Source: Desulfobacter sp.
GTDB taxonomy: Bacteria > Desulfobacterota > Desulfobacteria > Desulfobacterales > Desulfobacteraceae
NCBI GenBank assembly: GCA_028768525.1
Contig: CP054837.1
Span: 2,761,001 to 2,825,000, forward strand
Length of the DNA: 64,000 nt
Direction of reading: 5' to 3'
The notes under the pieces were generated by a model, which worked only from the letters and a program-made list of their open reading frames with translations, made no database searches and was not told the origin of the DNA. The translations under genes were made by a program, and so were the position numbers. Positions 43,511-51,730 of this stretch are shown piece by piece; the stretch's first letter is position 1; the number at the start of each line of letters is the position of its first letter.

Positions 43511-44815
43511 ATGAATATAGAAAACCACCCCTGCTTTAATAAAAAAGCCTGTAAAGATTTCGGCCGGGTCCATCTGCCCGTTGCCCCGGCCTGCAATATC
43601 CAGTGCAACTTCTGCAACAGGAAATTCGACTGTGTCAACGAAAGCCGCCCCGGCGTCTCTTCATCCATCCTTTCTCCGGACCAGGCCATGGCCTATCTGG
43701 CGGAAGTCATGGAAGCCAAGCCCGAGACATCGGTGGTGGGCATTGCCGGCCCGGGAGATCCCTTTGCCAACCCGGTCCAGACCATGGAAACCCTGCGCCG
43801 GGTCAGGGCCGAATATCCAGAGATGCTGCTCTGTGTGGCGTCCAATGGTTTAAACATCGCCCCCTATATCGACGAACTGGCCACCCTCAAGGTCACCCAT
43901 GTCAGCATCACGGTCAATGCCGTGGATCCCAGCATCGGGGAAAAGGTATATGCCTGGGTCCGGCACAATAAACGGACCCTGGGCCCCGGACGGGGGGCAG
44001 GACTGCTGCTGGAACGCCAGCTGGAAGCCATTGCCGCCCTCAAGGAAAAGAACATCCTGGTTAAGGTAAACACCATTGTCCTGCCCGGGGTCAACGATCA
44101 CCATATCGAAGCCATTGCAGAGAAAATGGCTGAACTCAAGGCGGATATATTCAACTGCATGCCCTACTTTCCCAATGAAGGGGCCAATTTTTCCCACATC
44201 AAAGAGCCGGCCCCGAAACTCATCAAAAAACTGAGGAAGGCAGCCCAGCAGCATATCCCCCAGATGACCCATTGCAAACGGTGCCGGGCAGATGCGGTGG
44301 GGCGCCTGGACGATCCCATGAGCACCCGGCTCATGGAACGGCTTCAATACCATGCCAACGCCCCCATCCCCTTTCCCGGGTCCACGGCCAATGCCCCCGG
44401 AAAAGCAGCGATCAGGGAAAAACTCACACCTGCCAGGCCCTACGTGGCCGTGGCCACCCGGGAAGGGGTATTGGTCAACCAGCACCTGGGGGAGGCCCGT
44501 ACCCTGAACATTTATGACATCAGTAAAGGCACCCCGGCCATGATAGAGAAACGGCCCCTGCCCAGCCCCGGGGGAAAAGACTTCAGATGGTACGGCCTGG
44601 CCAACACCATCCGGGACTGCCACAGTCTGCTTGTCAGCGGCATCGGGGCCAATCCCAGGAAAATTCTAACCAAGGAAGGCCTGACCGTTTTTGAAATCAA
44701 CGGGATGATCGACCTGGTGCTCACCGCCCTGAAAAACGGAGAGGGGCTTAACCACCTTCTTGTCAGAGAAAATACCGGCGGCCAATGCCGCGGGACAGGT
44801 ACAGGATGCATGTAA
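43511..44815 (+). CDS. nifB: FeMo-cofactor biosynthesis radical SAM protein NifB, fused to NifX-like domain
   Basis: 434 residues. The radical SAM motif CNIQCNFC lies near residue 28, followed by NRKFDCVNESRPGV. The C-terminal part from about residue 310 (PYVAVATREGVLVNQHLGEARTLNIYDI) is the NifX/NafY-like carrier domain. Makes the NifB-co precursor. No separate nifX follows, so the fused domain may serve as carrier. Confidence 0.96.
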   Translation: MNIENHPCFNKKACKDFGRVHLPVAPACNIQCNFCNRKFDCVNESRPGVSSSILSPDQAMAYLAEVMEAKPETSVVGIAGPGDPFANPVQTMETLRRVRAEYPEMLLCVASNGLNIAPYIDELATLKVTHVSITVNAVDPSIGEKVYAWVRHNKRTLGPGRGAGLLLERQLEAIAALKEKNILVKVNTIVLPGVNDHHIEAIAEKMAELKADIFNCMPYFPNEGANFSHIKEPAPKLIKKLRKAAQQHIPQMTHCKRCRADAVGRLDDPMSTRLMERLQYHANAPIPFPGSTANAPGKAAIREKLTPARPYVAVATREGVLVNQHLGEARTLNIYDISKGTPAMIEKRPLPSPGGKDFRWYGLANTIRDCHSLLVSGIGANPRKILTKEGLTVFEINGMIDLVLTALKNGEGLNHLLVRENTGGQCRGTGTGCM

Positions 44816-44849
44816 ACTGAAATCAAAGAACTTGAAACGGAGTAAAAAA

Positions 44850-45155
44850 ATGAAAAAGCCCAAAAAACACATCATGGTCTGCGCCAGTTTCCGCCCCAAC
44901 GGAGAACCCAAAGGGAAATGCCACAGAAAAGGATCCGGGGGCTACCTGCCTTATATTGAGAATGAAATCCTGGACCGGGGCATGGAAGATGTTCTGGTAT
45001 CCTCCACCTGCTGCCTCAAGTACTGCGACGAAGGCCCGGTGATGATCGTCTACCCGGACAACACCTGGTACGGCCATGTGGACAGCGAAGAGGCCATAGA
45101 CGACATTTTGGATGCCCTGGAAGACGGCACCGTGGCATTGGACTATCTGTTGTGA
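44850..45155 (+). CDS. Thioredoxin-fold [2Fe-2S] ferredoxin of the nif cluster
   Basis: 101 residues from ATG 44850 (ACGGAGTAAAAA upstream). Four cluster cysteines: Cys11, Cys24, and Cys55 and Cys59 (TCCLKYC), the CX12CX30CX3C pattern of thioredoxin-like ferredoxins found in nif operons. Probably feeds electrons to nitrogenase or NifB. Its stop overlaps the GTG of nifV by four bases. Open frame further up belongs to the end of nifB. Confidence 0.85.
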   Translation: MKKPKKHIMVCASFRPNGEPKGKCHRKGSGGYLPYIENEILDRGMEDVLVSSTCCLKYCDEGPVMIVYPDNTWYGHVDSEEAIDDILDALEDGTVALDYLL

Positions 45156-46309
45156 AGGCCCGCACATCCAAAAAAATATGGATGGTGGATACCACCCTCA
45201 GGGACGGAGAACAGGCCCCTGGGGTGGTGTTCCGCCCCCTGGAAAAAATAGCCATTGCATCACAGCTTGCAGACTGCGGCATAGACGAAATCGAGGCGGG
45301 AATTCCGGCCATGGGCGAAACCGCCCGCCGGGAGATCGCCGCCCTTGCCCGGTTAAATCTACCCCCCATACTCTCCTCTTGGTGCCGGGCAGTGAAGAGC
45401 GACATCGCCCTTGCCGCAGGCTGCAACACCCCCGGTGTCCACATCAGTTTTCCCACCTCCTCCATCCTGCTCAAGACATTTGAAAAGGACGAGATCTGGG
45501 TGCTGGATACCCTGGAGGATCTGGTGGGATATGCCCGAAAATATTTTGACCAGGTGTCGGTGGGGGCACAGGACGCCACCCGGACCGATGCCCTGTTTCT
45601 CCACCGGTTCGCCACCTTTGCCCGGGAGCTTAAGGTCCACCGACTCCGAATTGCCGACACCGTGGGCATGGCCAGCCCCGCAGCGGTCATGGATCTGGTT
45701 GCGGGCCTAAAGGCCGGTGTGCCCGGGCTGGATGTTGAATTCCACGGCCACAACGACCTGGGCATGGCCACGGCCAATGCCGTTTCCGCTGTGGATGCCG
45801 GTGCCGCAGCCCTGAGCGTCACTGTCAACGGGCTTGGGGAGCGTGCCGGCAACGCCCCCCTGGAGGAAACGGCCATGGCATTGTTCGGGATCGGCGCCCG
45901 GAAAGGCAATATCCGGCTTTCAGGACTCACGGACCTTTGCACAATGGTCTCCCGTTTTTCAAACAGGCCCATCCCGGCAGACAAACCCATTGTGGGCGGC
46001 CGGATATTTTCCCACGAGTCCGGTATCCACTGCGCCGGGCTTCTAAAGGATCCGGCATCCTATGAATTATTTTCCCCCTGCCAGGTGGGCAGCCGTTCCA
46101 GACACTATGTCATTGGCAGCCACTCCGGAACCGCAGCCCTCAAGCATGTCCTTGCACAACGAGGGATTCACATCAATACGAAAACCGCCGGGGCACTGCT
46201 GCCCAGGGTCCGGGAAAAAGCCATGGCATTGAGGTCTTCCCTTTCTCCCTCCGCCCTTGAAAATCTTTACCGGTCAACTGAGGGCCAAAAAGGAAAATCA
46301 CTGCCCTGA
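45152..46309 (+). CDS. nifV: Homocitrate synthase NifV
   Basis: 385 residues from a GTG start that overlaps the ferredoxin stop (GTGA). The N terminus contains MVDTTLRDGEQAPGVVF, the catalytic pattern of the isopropylmalate/homocitrate synthase family, and HGHNDLGMATANA supplies the metal-binding HxH. Makes homocitrate for the FeMo-cofactor. Last gene of the nif operon in this window. Confidence 0.93.
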   Translation: MKARTSKKIWMVDTTLRDGEQAPGVVFRPLEKIAIASQLADCGIDEIEAGIPAMGETARREIAALARLNLPPILSSWCRAVKSDIALAAGCNTPGVHISFPTSSILLKTFEKDEIWVLDTLEDLVGYARKYFDQVSVGAQDATRTDALFLHRFATFARELKVHRLRIADTVGMASPAAVMDLVAGLKAGVPGLDVEFHGHNDLGMATANAVSAVDAGAAALSVTVNGLGERAGNAPLEETAMALFGIGARKGNIRLSGLTDLCTMVSRFSNRPIPADKPIVGGRIFSHESGIHCAGLLKDPASYELFSPCQVGSRSRHYVIGSHSGTAALKHVLAQRGIHINTKTAGALLPRVREKAMALRSSLSPSALENLYRSTEGQKGKSLP

Positions 46310-46391
46310 TATTGACTTATATCCGTTTGGGTATTATGGATTTACTATAGTTCCCAAAATCGCTTCACTGATTTCAAACAGGAGGCAATTC

Positions 46392-47390
46392 ATGACGGAT
46401 ACGAAATTTCAGGCCATGGTGGTTCGGGAAGCCGGACCCAAAACCTTTACCCGCGCCATTGAGGAGCGCTCCATTGACGATCTGCCTGCCGGCGATGTCC
46501 TGATCCGGGTCCATTATTCGTCCCTGAACTACAAGGATGCCCTTTCCGCAACGGGAAACAAAGGGGTGACCCGCTGCTTCCCGCATACCCCTGGCATTGA
46601 TGCGGCAGGGATCGTCGCAGAAAGCAGCAGTCCGAAATTTGCGCCGGGCGACCAGGTCATTGTCACCTCCTATGATCTGGGCATGAACACATCAGGCGGG
46701 TTCGGCAAATACATCCGGGTACCGGGGGACTGGGTGGTGCATCTGCCCCACGGCCTCACCCTGGCTGAGAGCATGGTTTTCGGTACGGCCGGCTTCACAG
46801 CGGCCATGTCCATCGACCGTATCGCCTCAGGTGTGGACAAATCAATGGGGCCGGTCCTGGTCACCGGCGCCACCGGCGGCGTGGGGTCACTGGCCTGCGC
46901 CGTCCTGTCCCGCCTGGGATATGAAGTGGCAGCCGTATCCGGCAAACCCGACGACGGTTTTCTCAGTTCACTGGGCGTCACAGAGATCATCCCCAGACAG
47001 GAATTTACGGAAAACACAAAGCCGCCCATGCTCAAAACACGATGGGGGGGCGTAGTGGATACTGTGGGGGGGGATATCCTGGCAACGGCCATCAAATCCA
47101 CCATGGAAAGCGGCATTGTCACCTGCTGCGGCCTGGTTGCCTCCCCGGACCTGCCCATTACGGTATTTCCATTTATACTCAGGGGAGTGGCATTGTTCGG
47201 CATTGATTCCCAGCATTGCCCCATGCCCCTGCGCCGGGACCTGTGGAACAACCTGGCCGCCGGCTGGAAGCCGGAACTGCCTTCCGACTTCACAAAAAAA
47301 ATCAGCTTAACCGATCTTGACCCATACATCGACCAGATCCTAAAGGGAAAGATCAAGGGCCGGACCCTGGTGGATCTGACAGCCGTCTGA
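46392..47390 (+). CDS. Zinc-free MDR oxidoreductase, YhdH/AcuI-like acrylyl-CoA reductase
   Basis: 332 residues from ATG 46392, preceded by GGAGGCAATTC. The medium-chain reductase fold is clear: Rossmann motif VLVTGATGGVGSLACAVLSRLG near 155, YSSLNYKDALSATG and PHTPGIDAAGIV at the N terminus, no zinc-binding Cys set. The YhdH/AcuI branch reduces acrylyl-CoA in DMSP degradation and related unsaturated substrates. Not linked to nif by function. The longer frame starting at 46257 overlaps nifV and is less likely. Confidence 0.87.
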   Translation: MTDTKFQAMVVREAGPKTFTRAIEERSIDDLPAGDVLIRVHYSSLNYKDALSATGNKGVTRCFPHTPGIDAAGIVAESSSPKFAPGDQVIVTSYDLGMNTSGGFGKYIRVPGDWVVHLPHGLTLAESMVFGTAGFTAAMSIDRIASGVDKSMGPVLVTGATGGVGSLACAVLSRLGYEVAAVSGKPDDGFLSSLGVTEIIPRQEFTENTKPPMLKTRWGGVVDTVGGDILATAIKSTMESGIVTCCGLVASPDLPITVFPFILRGVALFGIDSQHCPMPLRRDLWNNLAAGWKPELPSDFTKKISLTDLDPYIDQILKGKIKGRTLVDLTAV

Positions 47391-47437
47391 AACCAGGCCA
47401 AGGCAGAAATAACCCCAAAAAATAAAAGGAGAATCCC

Positions 47438-47620
47438 ATGAGTACTCCCCAGCACTGCCCCGGTTTCGAACATTTTAAAGAACTCAAATCATTTACCTGC
47501 AAATGCCCGAAATGTAATGCGGAAAAAGAAATTTTTTCCGACGAATTCGACAAGAATCATAAATGCGATAAATGCGGCGAGGAAATTGACTTCACCTCCT
47601 GCACCTACGAAGCTGGATAG
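47438..47620 (+). CDS. Small zinc-ribbon protein
   Basis: 60 residues. Two Cys pairs, CKCPKC (about 21-26) and CDKC (about 42-45) with spacing of a zinc ribbon; a final Cys in SCTYEAG. AAAGGAGAATCCC precedes the ATG. Cytoplasmic. Role unknown; small rubredoxin-like or translation-linked ribbons are possible. Confidence 0.7.
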   Translation: MSTPQHCPGFEHFKELKSFTCKCPKCNAEKEIFSDEFDKNHKCDKCGEEIDFTSCTYEAG

Positions 47621-47629
47621 GCGGTTTAT

Positions 47630-47658
47630 CTTCCGGCCGGCCCGAAACCGGCCGGAAG
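47630..47658. terminator. GC-rich hairpin after the zinc-ribbon gene
   Basis: CTTCCGGCCGG and CCGGCCGGAAG form an 11-bp stem around a short loop. There is no T tract, so it may stop transcription weakly or only fold the 3' end. Confidence 0.5.
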
Positions 47659-47815
47659 CGTATCACCGGCGCAGACGCCAGGCTGATATCAAGTGCCCTA
47701 TTTCCCATGCATCAGGGGCCGGTGTCTGCACAAAGGACCAGTACTGAACATCACCGGCATATCTGTGATGGACGTTGAACCGGCGCATAGCGAATCCCTG
47801 TCCCGGGGACACGCC

Positions 47816-47845
47816 TTGACTTTGGCCAGGGAAATGCCATATGAC
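47816..47845 (+). promoter_or_regulatory. Sigma-70-like promoter for the solute-binding protein gene
   Basis: TTGACT (47816-47821), 18-base spacer, TATGAC (47840-47845), 65 bases upstream of the ATG at 47910. Fair match. The 47659-47815 stretch shows no gene that I can support. Confidence 0.4.
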
Positions 47846-47909
47846 AGCCATATACCGCAATTCAACCACATGACGCTTCTATATAAATCCCGGCAGGAGG
47901 AAAAATACC

Positions 47910-48665
47910 ATGACGATCAACCGTATGGCAGGAGTACTGGTTATTGTGCTGGCATTGGGTCTATTTTCACCCCACCAGTCTGATTCCCGGGAATTTGTCA
48001 TTGGAACGGATCCATGGCCCCCCTTCACCATCACCAAAAACGGAATGTTTTCAGGGATTGATGTCGATCTGTGTCGGGAAATTGAGAAAAAACTGCCCGG
48101 GGTCAGCTTCAGGTTCAAGAAAATTCCCTGGGTCAGGGCCCTCCATTTTATGGAAATCGGAAAAATTGACGCCATCACCGGTCTTGCCAAACGCAAGGAA
48201 AGGGAAGTCTATATCCTGTACACCGCTCCCCCGTACTATTCCAAATGCTCTTCGGAATTCTATCTGAAAAAGGGAAACGGCAGTTGGATCAAAACCTATG
48301 ACGACCTTTACAGGTATAAGATCGGTTATGTCGTCAACTCGGCCTATTTCTCACCCTTTGACAACGATGAGAAACTGAACAAGCAAGGCGTAACCCATGA
48401 ACTGCAACTCCTTAGAATGCTTAATTCAGGCCGCCTGGAAGTCATTATCGGCACCAACTGCCAGGTTGATCACCATATTAAAATAGGAGGATTCCAGGGG
48501 AATTTCGAAAAAGCGGCGTATAAACCGAATAATACGGTTGATCTGTATCTGGGCTTGTCCAAAAAATCCGACATTACAAATCTGGCCTCCCAATTAAACC
48601 GGGTAATCCGGGAACTCAAAAAAGAAGGTGTGATTGAAAAGATTGCACAAAAATATTTTAACTGA
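47910..48665 (+). CDS. Extracellular solute-binding protein family 3
   Basis: 251 residues with a signal peptide (about 1-26). The mature part resembles amino-acid-binding proteins (EFVIGTDPWPPFTITKNGMFSGIDVDLCREIEKKL), but no permease or ATPase genes follow, so it is an orphan. It may serve a distant importer or signal as a sensor-like protein. GGCAGGAGGAAAAATACC precedes the ATG, a strong ribosome site. Confidence 0.85.
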   Translation: MTINRMAGVLVIVLALGLFSPHQSDSREFVIGTDPWPPFTITKNGMFSGIDVDLCREIEKKLPGVSFRFKKIPWVRALHFMEIGKIDAITGLAKRKEREVYILYTAPPYYSKCSSEFYLKKGNGSWIKTYDDLYRYKIGYVVNSAYFSPFDNDEKLNKQGVTHELQLLRMLNSGRLEVIIGTNCQVDHHIKIGGFQGNFEKAAYKPNNTVDLYLGLSKKSDITNLASQLNRVIRELKKEGVIEKIAQKYFN

Positions 48666-48759
48666 CCGTTCAGCGCCTCACAGCAGTACCGAAGCGCAAA
48701 CAACCCGCCCCTGGCTTCCTGAAACGCCCCAAGTCAAGCGGTTTTCCCGTAAAGGTTAA

Positions 48760-48800
48760 GGTACCGGCCGTAAGGACGGCTGTTTTATACGGCCGGCACC
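48760..48800 (-). terminator. Hairpin after the methyltransferase gene
   Basis: GGTACCGGCCGTA and TACGGCCGGCACC flank a 15-base loop. It lies 15 bases beyond the methyltransferase stop. The following minus-strand sequence is only partly T-rich. Confidence 0.5.
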
Positions 48801-48814
48801 GAAGGATCTGAGGA

Positions 48815-49615
48815 TCAGCTTTCAATGGCGCCCGAGCGGACACCCTTGAGGTATTCCATGCAGAACTGATCCTGGCCCAGCAGCATGTCGGCGGTACGGA
48901 TGGCGGCCATGATCTTTTTGTCCAGAGGATCGATAATGGCGGAATCCATACCCGCATCCATCATCAGGGTGACAAAGGTCCGGTTGATGATGTGGCGCTG
49001 GGGCAGGCCGTAGGAAATATTGGACAGGCCGCCGGTGATGTGAACCTCGGGAAATTCAGCCTTGATGGACCGTACGGCATCCAGAACCATCACCCCTTTG
49101 TTGGAGTCGGTGGAAATGGGCTGTACAAGGGGGTCCACATAGATGTTGCCAGTGGGGATGCCAATGCCGTTCAACTCCTTTACCAGGGTCCTGGCCCGGC
49201 CCAGGATGTCATCGCTGGAGTTGGGCATGCCGGCATCGTCCATGCACAGGGCAATCACCTTGCACTCCTTTCCGCTCAGGAAGGGCATCATGGCGTCAAA
49301 CCGCTCTTTTTCCAGGGAAATGGAGTTGATCATGGGGGTCTTTTCCACCATATTGAACGCCATTTCCAGGATGGCGGGATCCGGGCTGTCCAGGGTCAGG
49401 GGCACGGTGGCGATGGGCTGAATGATCTCCAGCAGCCATTTCATGTCTTCTTCCTCATGGCCGATGCGGGCACCGGCATTGACGTCGATGTAGTTGGCCC
49501 CGGCATCCTGCTGTTTTTTCACATCCTCAATGATATAGTCTGCATCCCGGTCGGTCACGGCCGCCTGCACTAATTTTCTGGAGGTATTGATCCTCTCTCC
49601 GATGACTTCAAACAT
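48815..49615 (-). CDS. Corrinoid-linked methyltetrahydrofolate methyltransferase (MeTr/MtrH-like)
   Basis: 266 residues, pterin-binding (DHPS-like) barrel. N terminus MFEVIGERINTSRK and DVNAGARIGHEEEDM give the pterin site; TLDSPDPAILEMAFN and ITGGLSNISYGLPQRHIINRTF match AcsE-type and MeTr proteins. It transfers a methyl group between corrinoid protein and tetrahydrofolate. The cobalamin protein gene is 58 bases upstream on the same strand. No substrate-specific methyltransferase (MtaB/MttB) is adjacent. Confidence 0.9.
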   Translation of the reverse strand: MFEVIGERINTSRKLVQAAVTDRDADYIIEDVKKQQDAGANYIDVNAGARIGHEEEDMKWLLEIIQPIATVPLTLDSPDPAILEMAFNMVEKTPMINSISLEKERFDAMMPFLSGKECKVIALCMDDAGMPNSSDDILGRARTLVKELNGIGIPTGNIYVDPLVQPISTDSNKGVMVLDAVRSIKAEFPEVHITGGLSNISYGLPQRHIINRTFVTLMMDAGMDSAIIDPLDKKIMAAIRTADMLLGQDQFCMEYLKGVRSGAIES

Positions 49616-49673
49616 GTGTTCTCCTTTGATAATAATCTTTTCAAGGCCCAGTTATCCGGCTCAGATTATACGA

Positions 49674-50306
49674 TTAATTCATGAAAGATTTGGCCAGCTT
49701 GGAGGCGGAGCCGGCATCGGCGGCAAACCCGTCTGCACCGATTTCATCGGCAAAGGCCTGGGTAACCGGGGCACCGCCCACCATTATCTTGACCTGATCC
49801 CGGAGGCCGGATTCAACGATGGCATCCACGGTCTGTTTCATGGCCGGCATGGTGGTGGTCAGCAGGGCGGAAAGGCAGACGATCTGGGCATTTTTCTTCT
49901 GGATCTCGGCAACAAAATCTTCAGGCGGAATATCAACCCCCAGATTGTGGACTTCAAGGCCGGCGCTTTCCATCATCATGGCCACCAGATTCTTGCCGAT
50001 ATCGTGGAGGTCGCCTTTGACGGTACCAATGATGACGGCCCCCCCGGATGCGCCGTCTTCGTCGCCCAGAAGGGGTTTGAGGATTTCCACGCAGCCGCCC
50101 ATGGCCTGGGCCGCCATGAGCACCTCGGGAATGAACATATCTCCGGATTCCATTTTCTCGCCGACAATGTCCATACCGGCAATCAGGCCCTTGTTAAGGA
50201 TATCGTTGGCAGGGACGTCGGCGGCCAGGGCCTGGTTTACCAGGCCGGTGAGTTTGGCGGCATCACAGGACACCAGGGCGTCTATCATTGCATTAAAATC
50301 TGTCAT
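49674..50306 (-). CDS. Corrinoid (B12-binding) methyl carrier protein
   Basis: 210 residues. N-terminal helical cap (ANDILNKGLIAGMDIVGEKMESGDMFIPEVLMAAQAM) and a B12-binding Rossmann domain with the cobalt-ligating DLHDIGKNLV motif (DxHxxG; His at about 108) and the VVIGGAPVTQAFA-like C-terminal pattern (MVGGAPVTQAFADEIGADGFAAD). MtaC/MtbC/MttC type. Works with the following methyltransferase. Its cofactor is probably the product of the B12 ligand genes at 61-64 kb. Confidence 0.93.
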   Translation of the reverse strand: MTDFNAMIDALVSCDAAKLTGLVNQALAADVPANDILNKGLIAGMDIVGEKMESGDMFIPEVLMAAQAMGGCVEILKPLLGDEDGASGGAVIIGTVKGDLHDIGKNLVAMMMESAGLEVHNLGVDIPPEDFVAEIQKKNAQIVCLSALLTTTMPAMKQTVDAIVESGLRDQVKIMVGGAPVTQAFADEIGADGFAADAGSASKLAKSFMN

Positions 50307-50487
50307 TGCATACTTTCCTTATTCTATTCGGTTCAACCGTATTGATCAGGATGCCTGGGACATCCCTTTTTGCAGCGGTTCCTGGTTACATCTCAGACCA
50401 TTGGTCCTGCAATTACTATACCGATATTAAAAGGCAGCCACATTACCACCTAAAAGGCGAAAGATAAAGAAAGTTTAATGCACTTTT

Positions 50488-51681
50488 TCATTCCGGCGGA
50501 TCTATCTGCCCGGCGGATTTAACAATTTTCTTATTCTTTGTGAAAATTTTCTTAAATTCAACGCCGTTGATTCCGCACAGCAGCACCCCTGCAATACAGG
50601 CTGTAACCGGTGCAACCATCAGCAGCCCCATACTGCCGATCAAAACCCTGAAGATCTCGGCGGCCACCAGTTTCATATTCAGAATCCGGGTAAAACTCGT
50701 CCCCTGGGAGACAAAGACCATGAGCATGGTCAGGCAGCCCCCGGAATAGGCTAAAAGCAGGGTGGTGGCCATGGTGCCGATCACGGCCCGCCCCACGGTA
50801 AAGCCCGAACGGATGAGTTCCCCCAGAGTCATGTCCGGCCGCTTGACCTTGATCTCCTTCATGGAGACACTCACATCCATGGCAATATCCATGGCAGCGC
50901 CCGAGGCCCCCAGCATTACGGCCGCGTAAAAGATATGCCTAAAGTTCAAGCCATACCCCCCCTGGACCAGCATGGTGGCGGCAAAGGGCTGGGTCATCCC
51001 CCCCAGATTCAGCTTGTCCCCGAAAAAGAGGGTAAACACAAGGGTGATGCCAAGGCCGCACACCGTTCCCAAAAACGCAGCCACGGCATGACGGGTAAGG
51101 CCTGCCACGGAGAACACAATCACCATGGACAAAAGTACCAGAACGGCCAGGCTCAAAGGCAGGGGCGCCGCCCCCTTTAAAAGACTTGGAATATAGAACC
51201 ACCAGAGCACCCCCAGGGCGGCCAGAAAAGAAACCAGGGCCTTGATCCCTATGCCCCCGGAATAGGCCACCAGGGCCAGGGCAAAAAGGACAAAAAGGGC
51301 AAACTCCCATCCCTGTCGAAAGGTATTTACGGCCCGGGCATCAATGATCTCTCCTTCTTTTACATGGATGGCGGTTAGAATCCTGTCCCCGGGCACATAA
51401 ATTTCATCCATTTCAAGCTGCCCGTTCAGATGGTTGACGGCCTCAACCTGAAGGCCTTTGAATGGACCGGAATGGATGACCACCACCGCCCGCTGTATGC
51501 CCACGGCACCGGCACCGGCCTGGAGGATTTCGGAATTATCAACGGAGAGGACCGTCCCGGAAAGCTCCTGGACATTACCGCCCCTGCCGGCTTGGGGCCG
51601 GCCCGGCCACCAGGCAAATACCAATAGTGCCAGGAGTGCCAGGATGAAGCCGGTCTCCGCGATTCTTTTGAATTGTTTCAT
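50488..51681 (-). CDS. YibE/F family membrane protein
   Basis: 397 residues. N-terminal signal-anchor, a soluble part (about 40-115), and then about seven hydrophobic segments, which is the YibE/F family layout (LLAYSGGCLTMLMVFVSQGTSF, AEIFRVLIGSMGLLMVAPVTACIAG). Function unknown; may be a transporter or a sensor of the envelope. Stands alone, with a terminator of the neighbour phosphatase gene upstream of it. Confidence 0.85.
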   Translation of the reverse strand: MKQFKRIAETGFILALLALLVFAWWPGRPQAGRGGNVQELSGTVLSVDNSEILQAGAGAVGIQRAVVVIHSGPFKGLQVEAVNHLNGQLEMDEIYVPGDRILTAIHVKEGEIIDARAVNTFRQGWEFALFVLFALALVAYSGGIGIKALVSFLAALGVLWWFYIPSLLKGAAPLPLSLAVLVLLSMVIVFSVAGLTRHAVAAFLGTVCGLGITLVFTLFFGDKLNLGGMTQPFAATMLVQGGYGLNFRHIFYAAVMLGASGAAMDIAMDVSVSMKEIKVKRPDMTLGELIRSGFTVGRAVIGTMATTLLLAYSGGCLTMLMVFVSQGTSFTRILNMKLVAAEIFRVLIGSMGLLMVAPVTACIAGVLLCGINGVEFKKIFTKNKKIVKSAGQIDPPE

Positions 51682-51684
51682 TGG

Positions 51685-51718
51685 GAGAAAAGACGGAGGG
51701 CGGAAAACCGCCCCCCGT
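51685..51718 (-). terminator. Intrinsic terminator of the alkaline phosphatase gene
   Basis: Minus strand ACGGGGGGCGG, loop TTTT, CCGCCCTCCGT, then CTTTTCTC. The stem has one bulge and a T-rich tail. It falls between the phosphatase stop and the YibE/F start. Confidence 0.7.
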
Positions 51719-51730
51719 TTTCAGGATTCC

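Noticed and set aside
35983..45155. Alternative (vanadium or iron-only) nitrogenase
   Set aside because: No delta subunit gene lies between nifD and nifK, and nifE, nifN and nifV are present, so it is the molybdenum type.
46257..46391. Upstream extension of the YhdH/AcuI-like gene
   Set aside because: It overlaps the end of nifV; the ATG at 46392 has GGAGG directly upstream and begins the family N terminus.
47693..47983. 96-codon plus-strand frame between the zinc-ribbon and solute-binding genes
   Set aside because: It overlaps the solute-binding gene in another frame, has no ribosome site and its protein resembles nothing coherent.
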